From: JAMQPK01 sp963782595
GTDB taxonomy: Bacteria; Acidobacteriota; Vicinamibacteria; Vicinamibacterales; JAMQPK01
Assembly: GCA_963782595.1 (NCBI GenBank)
Contig: CAWAKJ010000007.1
Location: forward strand, 744,001 to 808,000
Length of the DNA: 64,000 nt
Direction of reading: 5' to 3'
Numbering within the stretch: position 1 is the first letter of the stretch; each line of letters starts with the position of its first letter. This document shows, piece by piece, positions 26,541 through 34,605 of this stretch. The notes beneath the pieces are model-generated. The model searched no databases. It was not told the origin of the DNA and saw only the letters and a list, made by a program, of their open reading frames with translations. The position numbers and the translations under genes are program-made.

Positions 26541-27606
26541 AGCCAAGGCGTTGACGCACCTCCGGCAGGCATGGGGTGTGCCCTCGCGCCCGCGTCCCAT
26601 TGTCATCATCGGGGCCGGCGGCATCGTGCGTACTGCGCACCTGCCCGTCTACCGGCGCCTCGAGTTTCCAGTTGCCGGCATTTACGACGTCAGACAGGAC
26701 ACTTCGCTCGAAACCGCAAGACGCTTCAGTGTGCCAACGGTCTTCCAGTCAATGAGCGAGGCGGCCGCTTCGCCCGATGCGGTGTTCGATGTGGCCGTAC
26801 CCGGCGATCAGATTGCCGGCGTGTTAAAGCAGTTGCCTCGTGGATCTGCCGTGCTCATCCAGAAGCCGATGGGCGAAGACCTCGTGGCGGCGCGAACGAT
26901 CGCACACATCTGCCGCGATCTCGGCCTTGTCGCGGCGATGAACTTTCAACTTCGCTTCAGTCCGAACGTGCTGGCGCTGCAGGACCTGATCAGCACGCGA
27001 CAACTCGGCGAGATTGTCGACGTGGACGTGCGGCTCGTGGTCAAGCAGCCGTGGCATCTGTGGAGGTTCCTCGAGCGGGCTCCGCGCCTCGAAATCCTCT
27101 ACCATTCCATTCACTACCTCGACACCATACGAGCGCTCGCCGGCGAGCCGCGTGGCGTGTACTGCCGCGCTGTCGCGCATCCGTCGATACCCGAGTTCCA
27201 GGACACGCGCAGCTCGATCATCCTCGACTACGGCAATCGCCTGCGGTGCTCTCTGCTCTTGAACCACACGCATCAGCAGGACGCCGAGCACACCGCGTCG
27301 TTCCTCAAAGTCGAAGGCACCCTGGGCGCCGCGCAGCTGACGATGGGCGTCAACATCGACTACCCGAACGGCCCCCACGACACGCTCGAGGTGGCGATTG
27401 GCCGGGCACCCTGGCAGACCATCGAGCTGCGAGGCTCGTGGTTCATCGAAGCGTTCGAGGGGCCGATGTCGAACCTTCAACGGTTCGTCGCCGGCGAAGA
27501 CGAGGCGCTCGTGTCGCCCGTCGAAGACGCGCTCAAGACCATGGCGCTCGTCGAGGCGTGTTATCTGTCCAGCGATGCGGGTGGCACTCCGGTACCTGAT
27601 GTTTGA
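26506..27606 (+). CDS. Gfo/Idh/MocA oxidoreductase, candidate sugar 1-dehydrogenase
   Basis: A 366-residue protein: Rossmann start 'PIVIIGAGGIVRTAHLPVYRRL', the family motif 'VLIQKPMGEDL' (EKP-like), 'AMNFQLRFSPNVLALQDLI', and a catalytic-domain 'HSIHYLDTIRALAGEPRGVYC'. It is preceded by AGGAG seven nt before TTG 26506, which decides the start and gives a 35-nt overlap with the mutarotase gene. The cluster has no other sugar 1-dehydrogenase, so this may oxidise L-fucose to the lactone (inference). A different inositol-like reaction remains possible. Confidence 0.8.
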   Translation: MPTPSIGRSRPEAKALTHLRQAWGVPSRPRPIVIIGAGGIVRTAHLPVYRRLEFPVAGIYDVRQDTSLETARRFSVPTVFQSMSEAAASPDAVFDVAVPGDQIAGVLKQLPRGSAVLIQKPMGEDLVAARTIAHICRDLGLVAAMNFQLRFSPNVLALQDLISTRQLGEIVDVDVRLVVKQPWHLWRFLERAPRLEILYHSIHYLDTIRALAGEPRGVYCRAVAHPSIPEFQDTRSSIILDYGNRLRCSLLLNHTHQQDAEHTASFLKVEGTLGAAQLTMGVNIDYPNGPHDTLEVAIGRAPWQTIELRGSWFIEAFEGPMSNLQRFVAGEDEALVSPVEDALKTMALVEACYLSSDAGGTPVPDV

Positions 27607-27640
27607 TTCGCAGATTCGAAGATTGGCAGATTCGCAGATT
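27607..27640. repeat. word repeat (CGCAGATT words) at a gene junction
   Basis: ATTCGCAGATTCGAAGATTG and then GCAGATTCGCAGATTG: four copies of the CAGATT/AAGATT word fill the whole gap between the Gfo/Idh stop and the amidohydrolase start. Same word at 32048, 33507 (complement), 51237 and 8395. Confidence 0.7.
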
Positions 27641-28484
27641 GCGTATTGATTCCCATCAGCACTTCTGGCGCTATAGCCCGGCCGAATATGACTGGATAGA
27701 CGATTCGATGGCCTCGATTCGGCGCGACTTCCTGCCGGCGGATGCGCGCCACGAGATGGACGTCGCTGGTATCGACCGGTCGGTGGCGGTTCAGGCCCGT
27801 CAGACGCTCGAGGAGACCCGCTGGCTCCTGGAACTGGCCGAGGCGAGCCCGTTTATCGCGGGTGTGGTGGGCTGGGTCGACTTGCAGGCCGAGGATGTCG
27901 CGTCGCAGTTGCGGCGTTTTTCGACCTGCCCGAAGCTCGTCGGTGTGCGTCACATCGTGCAGGCGGAGGCAGACGACCGATTTCTGCTGCGTCCCGCCTT
28001 CTGTCGCGGCATCTCGATGCTTCGGGAGTTCGACCTCACCTACGACATTCTCATTTATCCCAGACATCTCTCCGTTGCGGCGGAGTTCGTCGCGCAGTTC
28101 CCCGGGCAGCGTTTCGTTCTGGATCACCTGGCAAAACCAGAGATTCGCACCGGGGAGATTCGGTCCTGGGAAACGGGAATCCGGAAGCTCGCTGGATTTC
28201 AGAACGTGTACTGCAAGGTGTCGGGCCTGGTGACCGAGGCCGACTGGCAACACTGGACGCGCGACCAGATCCGGCCATATCTCGACGTTGCGCTGGATTG
28301 CTTCGGCGCCGACAGACTGCTCGCCGGATCGGACTGGCCTGTGTGCACGCTGGCCGCAGACTACAGTAGTACGATATCGATCATCGACCAGTATCTGGAG
28401 GGGCGCCCCGCATCGGAACGCGATGCCGTCATGGGCGGCAATGCTTCACGATTCTGGCGTCTGCCTGCGGGAGGATCTGCATGA
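27639..28484 (+). CDS. amidohydrolase-family lactonase (L-fuconolactonase-like)
   Basis: A 281-residue TIM-barrel hydrolase. The N-terminal 'RIDSHQHFWRYSPAEYDWID' (HxH metal site), 'AGVVGWVDLQAEDV', 'GVRHIVQAE', 'FVLDHLAKPEI' and 'LAGSDWPVC' match the COG3618 2-pyrone-dicarboxylate/L-fuconolactone hydrolase family. It should open the lactone made by the sugar dehydrogenase. I put the start at TTG 27639, just before the first strand. The in-frame TTG at 27603 would translate the upstream word repeat as protein. Its stop overlaps the substrate-binding-protein start by four nt. Confidence 0.85.
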   Translation: MRIDSHQHFWRYSPAEYDWIDDSMASIRRDFLPADARHEMDVAGIDRSVAVQARQTLEETRWLLELAEASPFIAGVVGWVDLQAEDVASQLRRFSTCPKLVGVRHIVQAEADDRFLLRPAFCRGISMLREFDLTYDILIYPRHLSVAAEFVAQFPGQRFVLDHLAKPEIRTGEIRSWETGIRKLAGFQNVYCKVSGLVTEADWQHWTRDQIRPYLDVALDCFGADRLLAGSDWPVCTLAADYSSTISIIDQYLEGRPASERDAVMGGNASRFWRLPAGGSA

Positions 28485-29482
28485 GAACTCGCGTCGCGGC
28501 TCTTGCCTCTGTCGTTGTCGCCATGTCCCTGTTCGGCGGGTGTGGATCGTCGTCGCCGGACGAACCTGGAAAGATGACGATTGCCGTTATCCCGAAGGGC
28601 ACGTCGCACGTGTTCTGGCAGAGCATTCACGCGGGCGCCGAGAAAGCCGCGCAGGAACTCGGTGTCGAGGTGATCTGGAGAGGACCGCTTCGGGAAGACG
28701 ATCGCGCGTCGCAGATCGCCGAAGTCGAAGGCTTCATCACACGAGGCGTATCCGGAATTGTTCTTGCGCCGCTCGACGAGGCGGCGCTCGTCGGTCCCGT
28801 CAGTGAGGCCGCACGCGCGAAAATTCCTGTCGTCATCATCGATTCCGGATTGAAGGGCACGGACTATGTGAGCTTCGTCGCCACGGACAATCGCAAGGGC
28901 GGGACCCTGGCGGGCGAGGGGCTCGCGAAGATGCTGCCGCAGGGCGGGAAAGTCGTCATGCTGCGGTATGCCGAAGGGTCGGCCAGCACCAACGATCGCG
29001 AGGAAGGATTTCTCGAGGAGATTGGGAAGCACAAGAACATCGAGGTCTTGAGCTCGAACCAGTACGGCGGCGCCGACGTCGAGGGCGCGTACAAGAGAGG
29101 CGAAGCGATGCTGCACACTTTCCGCAGACCCGATGGGTCGCTGGCCGTCGATGGCATCTTCACGCCGAACGAGTCCACGACGCTCGCGATGTTGCGCGTC
29201 CTCGCCGACAGCGGGTGGGCCGGCAAGGTGAAGTTCGTCGGGTTCGACGCGTCGGACTCGCTCGTCAAGGGGATGAGCGACGGGCATATCGACGCGCTCG
29301 TGCTGCAGAATCCGGTGAACATGGGGTATCTCGGCGTGAAGACGATGGTCGATCATCTGCAGGGCCGTCCGGTCGAAAAGCGTATCGATACGGGCGTCCA
29401 GCTCGTGACTCGCGACCGGATGAACGATCCCGCCGTGAAAGAGCTGCTGAATCCTGATCTGACCCGGTGGCTGAAGCCGTAG
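28481..29482 (+). CDS. sugar ABC transporter substrate-binding lipoprotein
   Basis: A 333-residue protein. Lipobox 'SLFGGC' at 16-21, then the periplasmic-binding-protein-1 fold of the ribose/RbsB type: 'MTIAVIPKGTSHVFWQSIHAGAEKAAQELGVEVIWRGP', 'VSGIVLAPLDEAALVGPV', 'PVVIIDSGL', 'DGIFTPNESTTLAML', 'KFVGFDASDSLVKGM'. It captures the sugar outside the membrane for the importer encoded by the next two genes. Overlaps both neighbours (4 nt and 16 nt), so it belongs to the catabolic operon. Confidence 0.9.
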   Translation: MRTRVAALASVVVAMSLFGGCGSSSPDEPGKMTIAVIPKGTSHVFWQSIHAGAEKAAQELGVEVIWRGPLREDDRASQIAEVEGFITRGVSGIVLAPLDEAALVGPVSEAARAKIPVVIIDSGLKGTDYVSFVATDNRKGGTLAGEGLAKMLPQGGKVVMLRYAEGSASTNDREEGFLEEIGKHKNIEVLSSNQYGGADVEGAYKRGEAMLHTFRRPDGSLAVDGIFTPNESTTLAMLRVLADSGWAGKVKFVGFDASDSLVKGMSDGHIDALVLQNPVNMGYLGVKTMVDHLQGRPVEKRIDTGVQLVTRDRMNDPAVKELLNPDLTRWLKP

Positions 29483-31059
29483 GTCCGAAATTCGAGATGC
29501 GTGGCGTGCGCAAGGCGTTCGGGGGCACCCTTGCGCTCGACGGGGTCGATCTCGCCGTTCGGTCGGGCGAGGTGTGCGCGCTCGTGGGACAGAACGGAGC
29601 GGGCAAGAGCACGCTGATGGCCATTCTTGCCGGCGCCATGGCGCCGGATGCGGGCACGATGACGCTTGACGGAGCCCCGTATTCGCCCGCGAGCCCGCGC
29701 GATGCGCGCAAGGCGGGCGTTGCGATGATTTATCAGGAGTTGTCGCTCGCCCCGGACTTGAGCGTGATGGACAACATCGCGCTTGGCGTCGAGCCGGGGC
29801 GTGCGGGCGCGCTCGGGCACCTGGGCTTCGTGCATCGCGACAGCGTGAAGCGGACTGCGCGGGCAGCGCTCGATCAGCTTGGACATCCGGAGATTCCCAT
29901 CGACGCGCGGGCAGGCGATTTGTCGCCGGCGTGGCAGCAGCTCGTCGAAATCGCGCGATCGCTGGCATTTGGCTGCAGCGTGCTCGCGCTCGACGAGCCG
30001 ACGAGCAGCCTCGCGCATGCCGACGTGCTCAAGCTCTTCGGGCTGATCAGCCGGCTTAAACAGCAGGGGCTGGCCATTGTCTACATTTCGCACTTCATCG
30101 AAGAAGTACTTCAGGTGTCGGATCGCTTCGTGGTGTTGCGCGACGGGCGCAACGCCGGCGACGGGCCGACCGCCGGGACCTCCGGCGATCGCATCGTGAG
30201 CCTGATGGTCGGTCGGGCGCCCGACGATCTCTTTCCGCGCAGCAATCGCACGATCGGCGAACCGGTATTGGAGTTGAGGGATCTTGCGCCCGCGCATCTG
30301 GCGCCGGCATCGTTGACGTTGCACAGGGGCGAGATCGTCGGCATCGCGGGCCTGCTCGGGGCCGGCCGCACCCGCCTTCTGCGGGGGCTTTTCGGGCTCG
30401 ACGCCGTGAAAAGCGGTACCGTCAAGCTCGGCGTGCATGAGGGACCGAGCGCGCCGGCGGAGTGGTGGCGCCGCGGGATGGGGATGCTGAGTGAGAACCG
30501 TACGGCTGAAGGCCTCGCGACCAATCTCTCCATCGCCGACAACATGACCCTGACGCGGCTCAAAGGGCTCGGCCGCGGCTTCTTCGTGTCGCCGGCCGCG
30601 CAGGAGCAGGCCGCCGGTCTCTGGATCGAGCGCCTCGGGATTCGCGCGGAGGGGCCCTGGCAGACGGTGTCGAGCCTGTCCGGCGGCAATCAGCAGAAAG
30701 TCGCCGTGGCGCGCCTGCTGCATCACGACGTCGACGTCTTGGTGCTCGACGAGCCGACCCGCGGCATTGACGTGGGCAGCAAGGCACAGATCTACAAACT
30801 CATCGACGAATTGGTGTCGGGTCCGGCTGAAGCCGGACACTACGACGAACGTTCGTACGTAGGGTCCGGCTTTAGCCGGACCTCACGGACGCCACGAAAA
30901 TCCGTGCTCATCGTCAGCAGCTACTTTCCGGAATTGCTCGCGATGTGCGATCGGATCGCCGTCATGTCGCGCGGTCGCCTCGGCGTGGCCCGGCCGGCAT
31001 CTGAATGGACCGAACATACGTTGTTGCTCGAAGCATCGGGAGCGCGCGCAGTTTCATGA
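29467..31059 (+). CDS. sugar ABC transporter ATP-binding protein (RbsA-like) with an in-frame palindrome insertion
   Basis: A 530-residue protein with two nucleotide-binding domains. NBD1 has Walker A 'GQNGAGKST' and 'LALDEPTSSL'. NBD2 has a degenerate Walker A region ('GLLGAGRTRLL'), 'SLSGGNQQKVAVARLL' and 'VLVLDEPTRGIDVGSKAQIYKLIDEL'. It powers import of the deoxysugar. In relatives 'LIDEL' runs within a few residues into 'VLIVSS.LPELL'. Here about 28 residues ('VSGPAEAGHYDERSYVG' then 'SGFSRTSRTPRK', about 450-478) are inserted, encoded by a 62-bp palindrome. The insertion lies after the D-loop and does not disrupt the visible ATPase motifs. Start GTG 29467 overlaps the upstream gene by 16 nt; ATG 29497 is an alternative. 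Confidence 0.9.
   Translation: MAEAVGPKFEMRGVRKAFGGTLALDGVDLAVRSGEVCALVGQNGAGKSTLMAILAGAMAPDAGTMTLDGAPYSPASPRDARKAGVAMIYQELSLAPDLSVMDNIALGVEPGRAGALGHLGFVHRDSVKRTARAALDQLGHPEIPIDARAGDLSPAWQQLVEIARSLAFGCSVLALDEPTSSLAHADVLKLFGLISRLKQQGLAIVYISHFIEEVLQVSDRFVVLRDGRNAGDGPTAGTSGDRIVSLMVGRAPDDLFPRSNRTIGEPVLELRDLAPAHLAPASLTLHRGEIVGIAGLLGAGRTRLLRGLFGLDAVKSGTVKLGVHEGPSAPAEWWRRGMGMLSENRTAEGLATNLSIADNMTLTRLKGLGRGFFVSPAAQEQAAGLWIERLGIRAEGPWQTVSSLSGGNQQKVAVARLLHHDVDVLVLDEPTRGIDVGSKAQIYKLIDELVSGPAEAGHYDERSYVGSGFSRTSRTPRKSVLIVSSYFPELLAMCDRIAVMSRGRLGVARPASEWTEHTLLLEASGARAVS
30820..30882. repeat. REP-like palindrome inside the ATPase gene
   Basis: GTCCGGCTGAAGCCGGAC (30821-30838) and GTCCGGCTTTAGCCGGAC (30864-30881) flank a central ACGAACGTTCGT (30845-30856), forming one ~62-bp palindrome with only a few mismatches between arms. 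Translation stays in frame. Half copies occur at 32104, 58695 and, degenerate, 54594. Confidence 0.9.
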
Positions 31060-32039
31060 ATACCGCGTCCCGCCTTCAAAAAGCTTCGGCGCCGTTCGGC
31101 GTCCCGAGGTTCGCAGATGCCGGGGTTGTCGGTGGCCTGGTGCTCGTGGCGCTCCTCTTCGGATTCCTCATCGGTCCGCGGTTTTTCAGCCCGGCCAATC
31201 TCGAGCTCATGGCGCGCCAGACTGCCATCGTGGGAGTTGCGGCGCTGGGCATGACGATGGTGATCGTGGCGGGCGGGATCGATCTATCCGTGGGCTCGGT
31301 CATTGCGCTGAGCACCGTGGTTGTTGCCGTGTTTCTGCGTGAAGGTTCGTGGCCGCTCATGGCCGCCTTCGGCGCTGTTGCCGCGGGAGCCGTGTGCGGG
31401 CTCATGAACGGCGTGCTCATCACCGGTCTCCGCGTCGTGCCATTCATCATCACGCTTGGCACGATGCTGCTGGTACGCGGAGCTGCAAAGGGCCTTGCTG
31501 AAGAACGACGGCTGGAGGCGCCCATCACCTGGCTCAACGGGATGCTGCGCACGGTGCGTGATGGCGGCGGAGTGCTGCTGCCGTGGGGAATCTGGGTGGG
31601 AATCGTGCTAGCCGTTGTCGTGGCGGTGACGCTGCAATACACACGTTTCGGGCGGCACCTGTTCGCGATCGGTTCGAACGAGCGCACCGCGCGCCTGTGC
31701 GGCGTGCGCGTCGAACGATGCAAGATCGCCGTTTACACCATCGCTGGTGCATTCGCCGGTCTTGCTGGCGTCATGGAGTTTTCGCGGTTGTCGGTGGGAG
31801 ATCCGACGGTGGCGATTGGCGCTGAGCTGGGCGTCATTGCGGCCGTTATCATCGGAGGCGGGAGCCTTTCCGGAGGCAAGGGCACTGTCGTCGGCACAAT
31901 CGCCGGGGCCGGCATCATGACCGTTATCCAGATCGGATGCTCGCAGCACGGGCTGCCGAACTGGGTTCAGGAAATCGTGACCGGCACGATCATCGTCTTT
32001 GCCGTGGCGCTTGATCACCTGCGCAGCAAGAGGGTATGA
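31056..32039 (+). CDS. sugar ABC transporter permease (RbsC-like)
   Basis: A 327-residue inner-membrane protein with about nine or ten helices: 'ELMARQTAIVGVAALGMTMVIVAGGIDLSVGSVIALS', 'VVPFIITLGTMLLVRGAA', 'FGRHLFAIGSNERTARLCGVRVERCKIAVYTIAGAFAGLAG', and 'VIIGGGSLSGGKGTVVGTIAGAGIM'. It forms the membrane channel of the ribose-type importer. ATG 31056 overlaps the ATPase stop (ATGA). An upstream in-frame start at 31005 would add residues encoded inside the ATPase gene and is unlikely. Confidence 0.92.
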   Translation: MNTASRLQKASAPFGVPRFADAGVVGGLVLVALLFGFLIGPRFFSPANLELMARQTAIVGVAALGMTMVIVAGGIDLSVGSVIALSTVVVAVFLREGSWPLMAAFGAVAAGAVCGLMNGVLITGLRVVPFIITLGTMLLVRGAAKGLAEERRLEAPITWLNGMLRTVRDGGGVLLPWGIWVGIVLAVVVAVTLQYTRFGRHLFAIGSNERTARLCGVRVERCKIAVYTIAGAFAGLAGVMEFSRLSVGDPTVAIGAELGVIAAVIIGGGSLSGGKGTVVGTIAGAGIMTVIQIGCSQHGLPNWVQEIVTGTIIVFAVALDHLRSKRV

Positions 32040-32047
32040 AGAGCTCA

Positions 32048-32121
32048 CCATTCGCAGATTCGCAGATTGTGAGATTCGCAGATTGGGCGCTCACGAACGT
32101 AGTGTCCGGCTTTAGCCGGAC
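32048..32121. repeat. word repeat (CGCAGATT) followed by a half REP palindrome
   Basis: Three or four CGCAGATT/GAGATT words (32048-32087) are followed by CACGAACGTAGT and GTCCGGCTTTAGCCGGAC (32104-32121). The latter is exactly one arm of the palindrome found inside the ATPase gene 1.2 kb upstream. It occupies the spacer before the fuconate dehydratase gene. Confidence 0.8.
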
Positions 32122-32148
32122 GCGGGGCGATGGTCCAAAGGCTGACAA

Positions 32149-33444
32149 ATGAAGATTACGGATTTATCTGTCCTGGATCTGCGGTTTCCGACATCGAAAG
32201 AGCAGGTTGGCAGCGATGCCGTCCATACCGACCCGGACTATTCTGCGGCGTACGTCATTCTGACTACCGACGGTGTCCTGGAAGGCCATGGCCTGACATT
32301 CACGATCGGCCGCGGCAACGAAGTGGTTGCGGCAGCAATCGAGTCGTTCAGGCATCTCGTTGTCGGCCGCGATCTGCGCGACATCACCGCGGATTTTGGC
32401 GCGTTCTGGCACAGCCTTGCGGGCGAGTCGCAATTGCGATGGCTTGGCCCCGAAAAGGGTGTCATTCATCTTGCGCTCGCCGCGGTCGTGAACGCGGTCT
32501 GGGATCTTTACGCGAAGGCCGAAGGCAAGCCGGTGTGGAAGCTGCTCGCCGACATGACGCCGGCGCAGCTGGTGTCGTGCATAGACTTCCATCACATTAC
32601 GGACGCGCTCACCCGCGAGGAAGCCCTGTCGATTCTCGCGCGTCACGTTGCGACGAAGGCCGAGCGTGAAACGCAACTGCTGAAGAGTGGGTATCCCGCG
32701 TATACGACTTCCGTCGGATGGCTCGGCTATTCAGACGAAAAGATTCACCGCCTCTGCCACGAAGCGCTGGCCGACGGCTGGACGCATTTCAAGGTCAAGG
32801 TCGGCGGGAAGCCCGATGACGATCTTCGGCGGCTGTCGGCAGTTCGCGCAGCGATTGGCCCGAACCACAAGCTGATGGTCGATTCCAATCAGCGGTGGGA
32901 AGTTGACGAAGCCATCGCCCGCATCAAGGAGCTCTCGCATCTGGGGCTCTGGTGGGCCGAAGAGCCCACACACCCTGACGATGTGCTCGGCCACGCGCGA
33001 ATCGCGAAGGCGATTGCACCCGTTGGTGTCGCGACCGGAGAACATGCGGCGAATCGGGTCGTGTTCAAGCAACTGCTTCAGGCCAACGCCATCAGCTTCT
33101 GCCAGATCGACAGTTGCCGCCTCGGAGGCGTGAACGAAAATCTCGCGGTCATCCTGATGGCCGCCAAGTTCGGTGTGCCCGTTTGCCCGCACGCGGGGGG
33201 CGTCGGCTTGTGCGAATACGTCCAGCACCTGTCGATGTTCGATTTCATCGCCGTGACGGGCACGATGGACGGCCGCGTGATCGAGTTCGTCGATCACCTG
33301 CACGAACACTTCGAAGAGCCCGTCGCGATGCACCGTGGCAGGTACATGGCGCCCACCAAGCCCGGTTACAGCATTACGATCAAACCGGAGTCGAGGCGGA
33401 GATATCGGTTTCCGGATGGCGAAATCTGGCAAACGCCAAAATAA
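32149..33444 (+). CDS. L-fuconate dehydratase (enolase superfamily)
   Basis: A 431-residue protein closely resembling L-fuconate dehydratases and human ENOSF1: 'DLSVLDLRFPTSKEQVGSDAVHTDPDYSAAYVIL' (capping domain), 'GYPAYTTSVGWLGYSDEK', the KxK motif in 'HFKVKVGG', metal ligands in 'LMVDSNQRW', 'WAEEPTHPDD' and 'ATGEHAANR', and the general-acid His in 'CPHAGG'. It removes water from L-fuconate to give 2-keto-3-deoxy-L-fuconate in the cytoplasm. Length matches the family. This is the clearest indicator that the cluster is for L-fucose or a close analogue. Confidence 0.93.
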   Translation: MKITDLSVLDLRFPTSKEQVGSDAVHTDPDYSAAYVILTTDGVLEGHGLTFTIGRGNEVVAAAIESFRHLVVGRDLRDITADFGAFWHSLAGESQLRWLGPEKGVIHLALAAVVNAVWDLYAKAEGKPVWKLLADMTPAQLVSCIDFHHITDALTREEALSILARHVATKAERETQLLKSGYPAYTTSVGWLGYSDEKIHRLCHEALADGWTHFKVKVGGKPDDDLRRLSAVRAAIGPNHKLMVDSNQRWEVDEAIARIKELSHLGLWWAEEPTHPDDVLGHARIAKAIAPVGVATGEHAANRVVFKQLLQANAISFCQIDSCRLGGVNENLAVILMAAKFGVPVCPHAGGVGLCEYVQHLSMFDFIAVTGTMDGRVIEFVDHLHEHFEEPVAMHRGRYMAPTKPGYSITIKPESRRRYRFPDGEIWQTPK

Positions 33445-33494
33445 AACAGGAGATCAGGAGGTTAGGCGGGCCTCACCTCCTAGTCTCCTGTTTT
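33443..33494. terminator. word-repeat hairpin after the fuconate dehydratase gene
   Basis: AAAACAGGAGATCAGGAGGT pairs with ACCTCCTAGTCTCCTGTTTT across a short loop. It has a stem of about 18 bp ending in a T-run, so it would work as a terminator. It is built from repeated CAGGAG words like the other loci. Confidence 0.65.
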
Positions 33495-33506
33495 GTGAAC
33501 CAGCGT

Positions 33507-33536
33507 AGAATCTGCGAATCTGCCAATCTGCGAATG
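33507..33536. repeat. word repeat (AATCTGCG words) upstream of the NHL gene
   Basis: AGAATCTGCGAATCTGCCAA then TCTGCGAATG: three copies of the complement of the CGCAGATT word, ending five nt before the GGATCC-ATG of the next gene. Confidence 0.65.
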
Positions 33537-33544
33537 GAGGATCC

Positions 33545-34579
33545 ATGAGATCTCTCGTCGCCTTGCTCGTTGTGGCGCTGTTCTCGGTCGCCGTCCAGAC
33601 GCAGTCGGGCATGGCGCCCGTCAACGATCAGTTCCCCAATCCCTATCAACCGGGGGTCCGCAACTGGGCTGTGCACGGCGACGGGCGCGCGTGGGGATCG
33701 ACCGCGGGCATCGACATCGGCCCGACCGGTGAGATGTGGGCGATCGATCGGTGCGGTGTGAACAGCTGCGAGGGATCGAACGCGCCGACCATCCATCAAA
33801 TCGATCCGGCGAGCGGCAAAGTCCTGCGCAGCATCGGAGCCGGGTTGTTCGCGTTTCCGCACGGCCTGCACGTCGATCGCGAAGGCAACATCTGGGTGAC
33901 CGATGGTCAGGCGAGCAAGGACGGAACGAAGGGACACCAGGTGCTCAAGCTCAGCCCCGATGGAAAAGTGCTGATGCGTCTGGGCAGGGCGGGGCAGAAA
34001 GGCGGTGGCCCCGAGATGTTCGACGAGCCGTGCGATGTCATCACCGCGCCCAATGGCGACATCTTCGTCTCGGACGGACATTTCGGCCAGCAGGCGGCTG
34101 CGACTCCCGCCACCGCGTCGCGAATCGTGAAGTTCAGGCGCGACGGGACGTTCATCAAGTCGTTCGGCAAATGGGGAGCCGGACCCGGCGAGTTGAAGAC
34201 GCCTCACGCGATGGTGATCGATTCGCGCGGGCGCCTCATCGTTGCTGATCGCGGGAACATGCGAGTCCAGATTTACGATCTCGACGGCAACCTTCAGGAC
34301 TCGTGGCCGCAGTTCAGCCGGGTCAGTGGCCTGTTCATCGGCGCCGGCGAGACGCTTTACGCGATCGACTCCGAGAGCACGGCGAACAATCACAAAGGCT
34401 GGCGAAAAGGCATCCGCATCGGCAGCCTGAAAGACGGCAAGGTCGCCTACTTCGTGCCGGGCCATCAGACGGAGAATCCCGACGGGGCGGCCGGTGAGGG
34501 AATTGCGATTGGCCGGGACGGGACGATTTACGCGGCGGAGAACACGCTGCGCGGCATCACGCGGTATGTCCGAAAGTAG
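33545..34579 (+). CDS. secreted NHL-repeat beta-propeller protein
   Basis: A 344-residue protein with a signal peptide (MRSLVALLVVALFSVAVQTQ) and about six NHL blades: 'GLFAFPHGLHVDREGNIWVTDGQ', 'FDEPCDVITAPNGDIFVSDGHFG', 'LKTPHAMVIDSRGRLIVADRGNMRVQIYDLDG'. The family includes peptidyl-amidating lyase-like and sugar-lactonase-like propellers. An extracytoplasmic binding or lactonase role in the sugar pathway is possible, but no catalytic residues are certain. It lies between the dehydratase and the regulator gene. Confidence 0.8.
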   Translation: MRSLVALLVVALFSVAVQTQSGMAPVNDQFPNPYQPGVRNWAVHGDGRAWGSTAGIDIGPTGEMWAIDRCGVNSCEGSNAPTIHQIDPASGKVLRSIGAGLFAFPHGLHVDREGNIWVTDGQASKDGTKGHQVLKLSPDGKVLMRLGRAGQKGGGPEMFDEPCDVITAPNGDIFVSDGHFGQQAAATPATASRIVKFRRDGTFIKSFGKWGAGPGELKTPHAMVIDSRGRLIVADRGNMRVQIYDLDGNLQDSWPQFSRVSGLFIGAGETLYAIDSESTANNHKGWRKGIRIGSLKDGKVAYFVPGHQTENPDGAAGEGIAIGRDGTIYAAENTLRGITRYVRK

Positions 34580-34585
34580 ACTATG

Positions 34586-34599
34586 CTTTACCGGTAAAG
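34586..34599. promoter_or_regulatory. LacI operator at its own gene
   Basis: CTTTACCGGTAAAG, a perfect 14-bp palindrome ending six nt before the lacI ATG. It matches the two boxes at 25290 and 25321. Binding here would cover the ribosome site and suggests autoregulation. Confidence 0.8.
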
Positions 34600-34605
34600 T
34601 CACCT

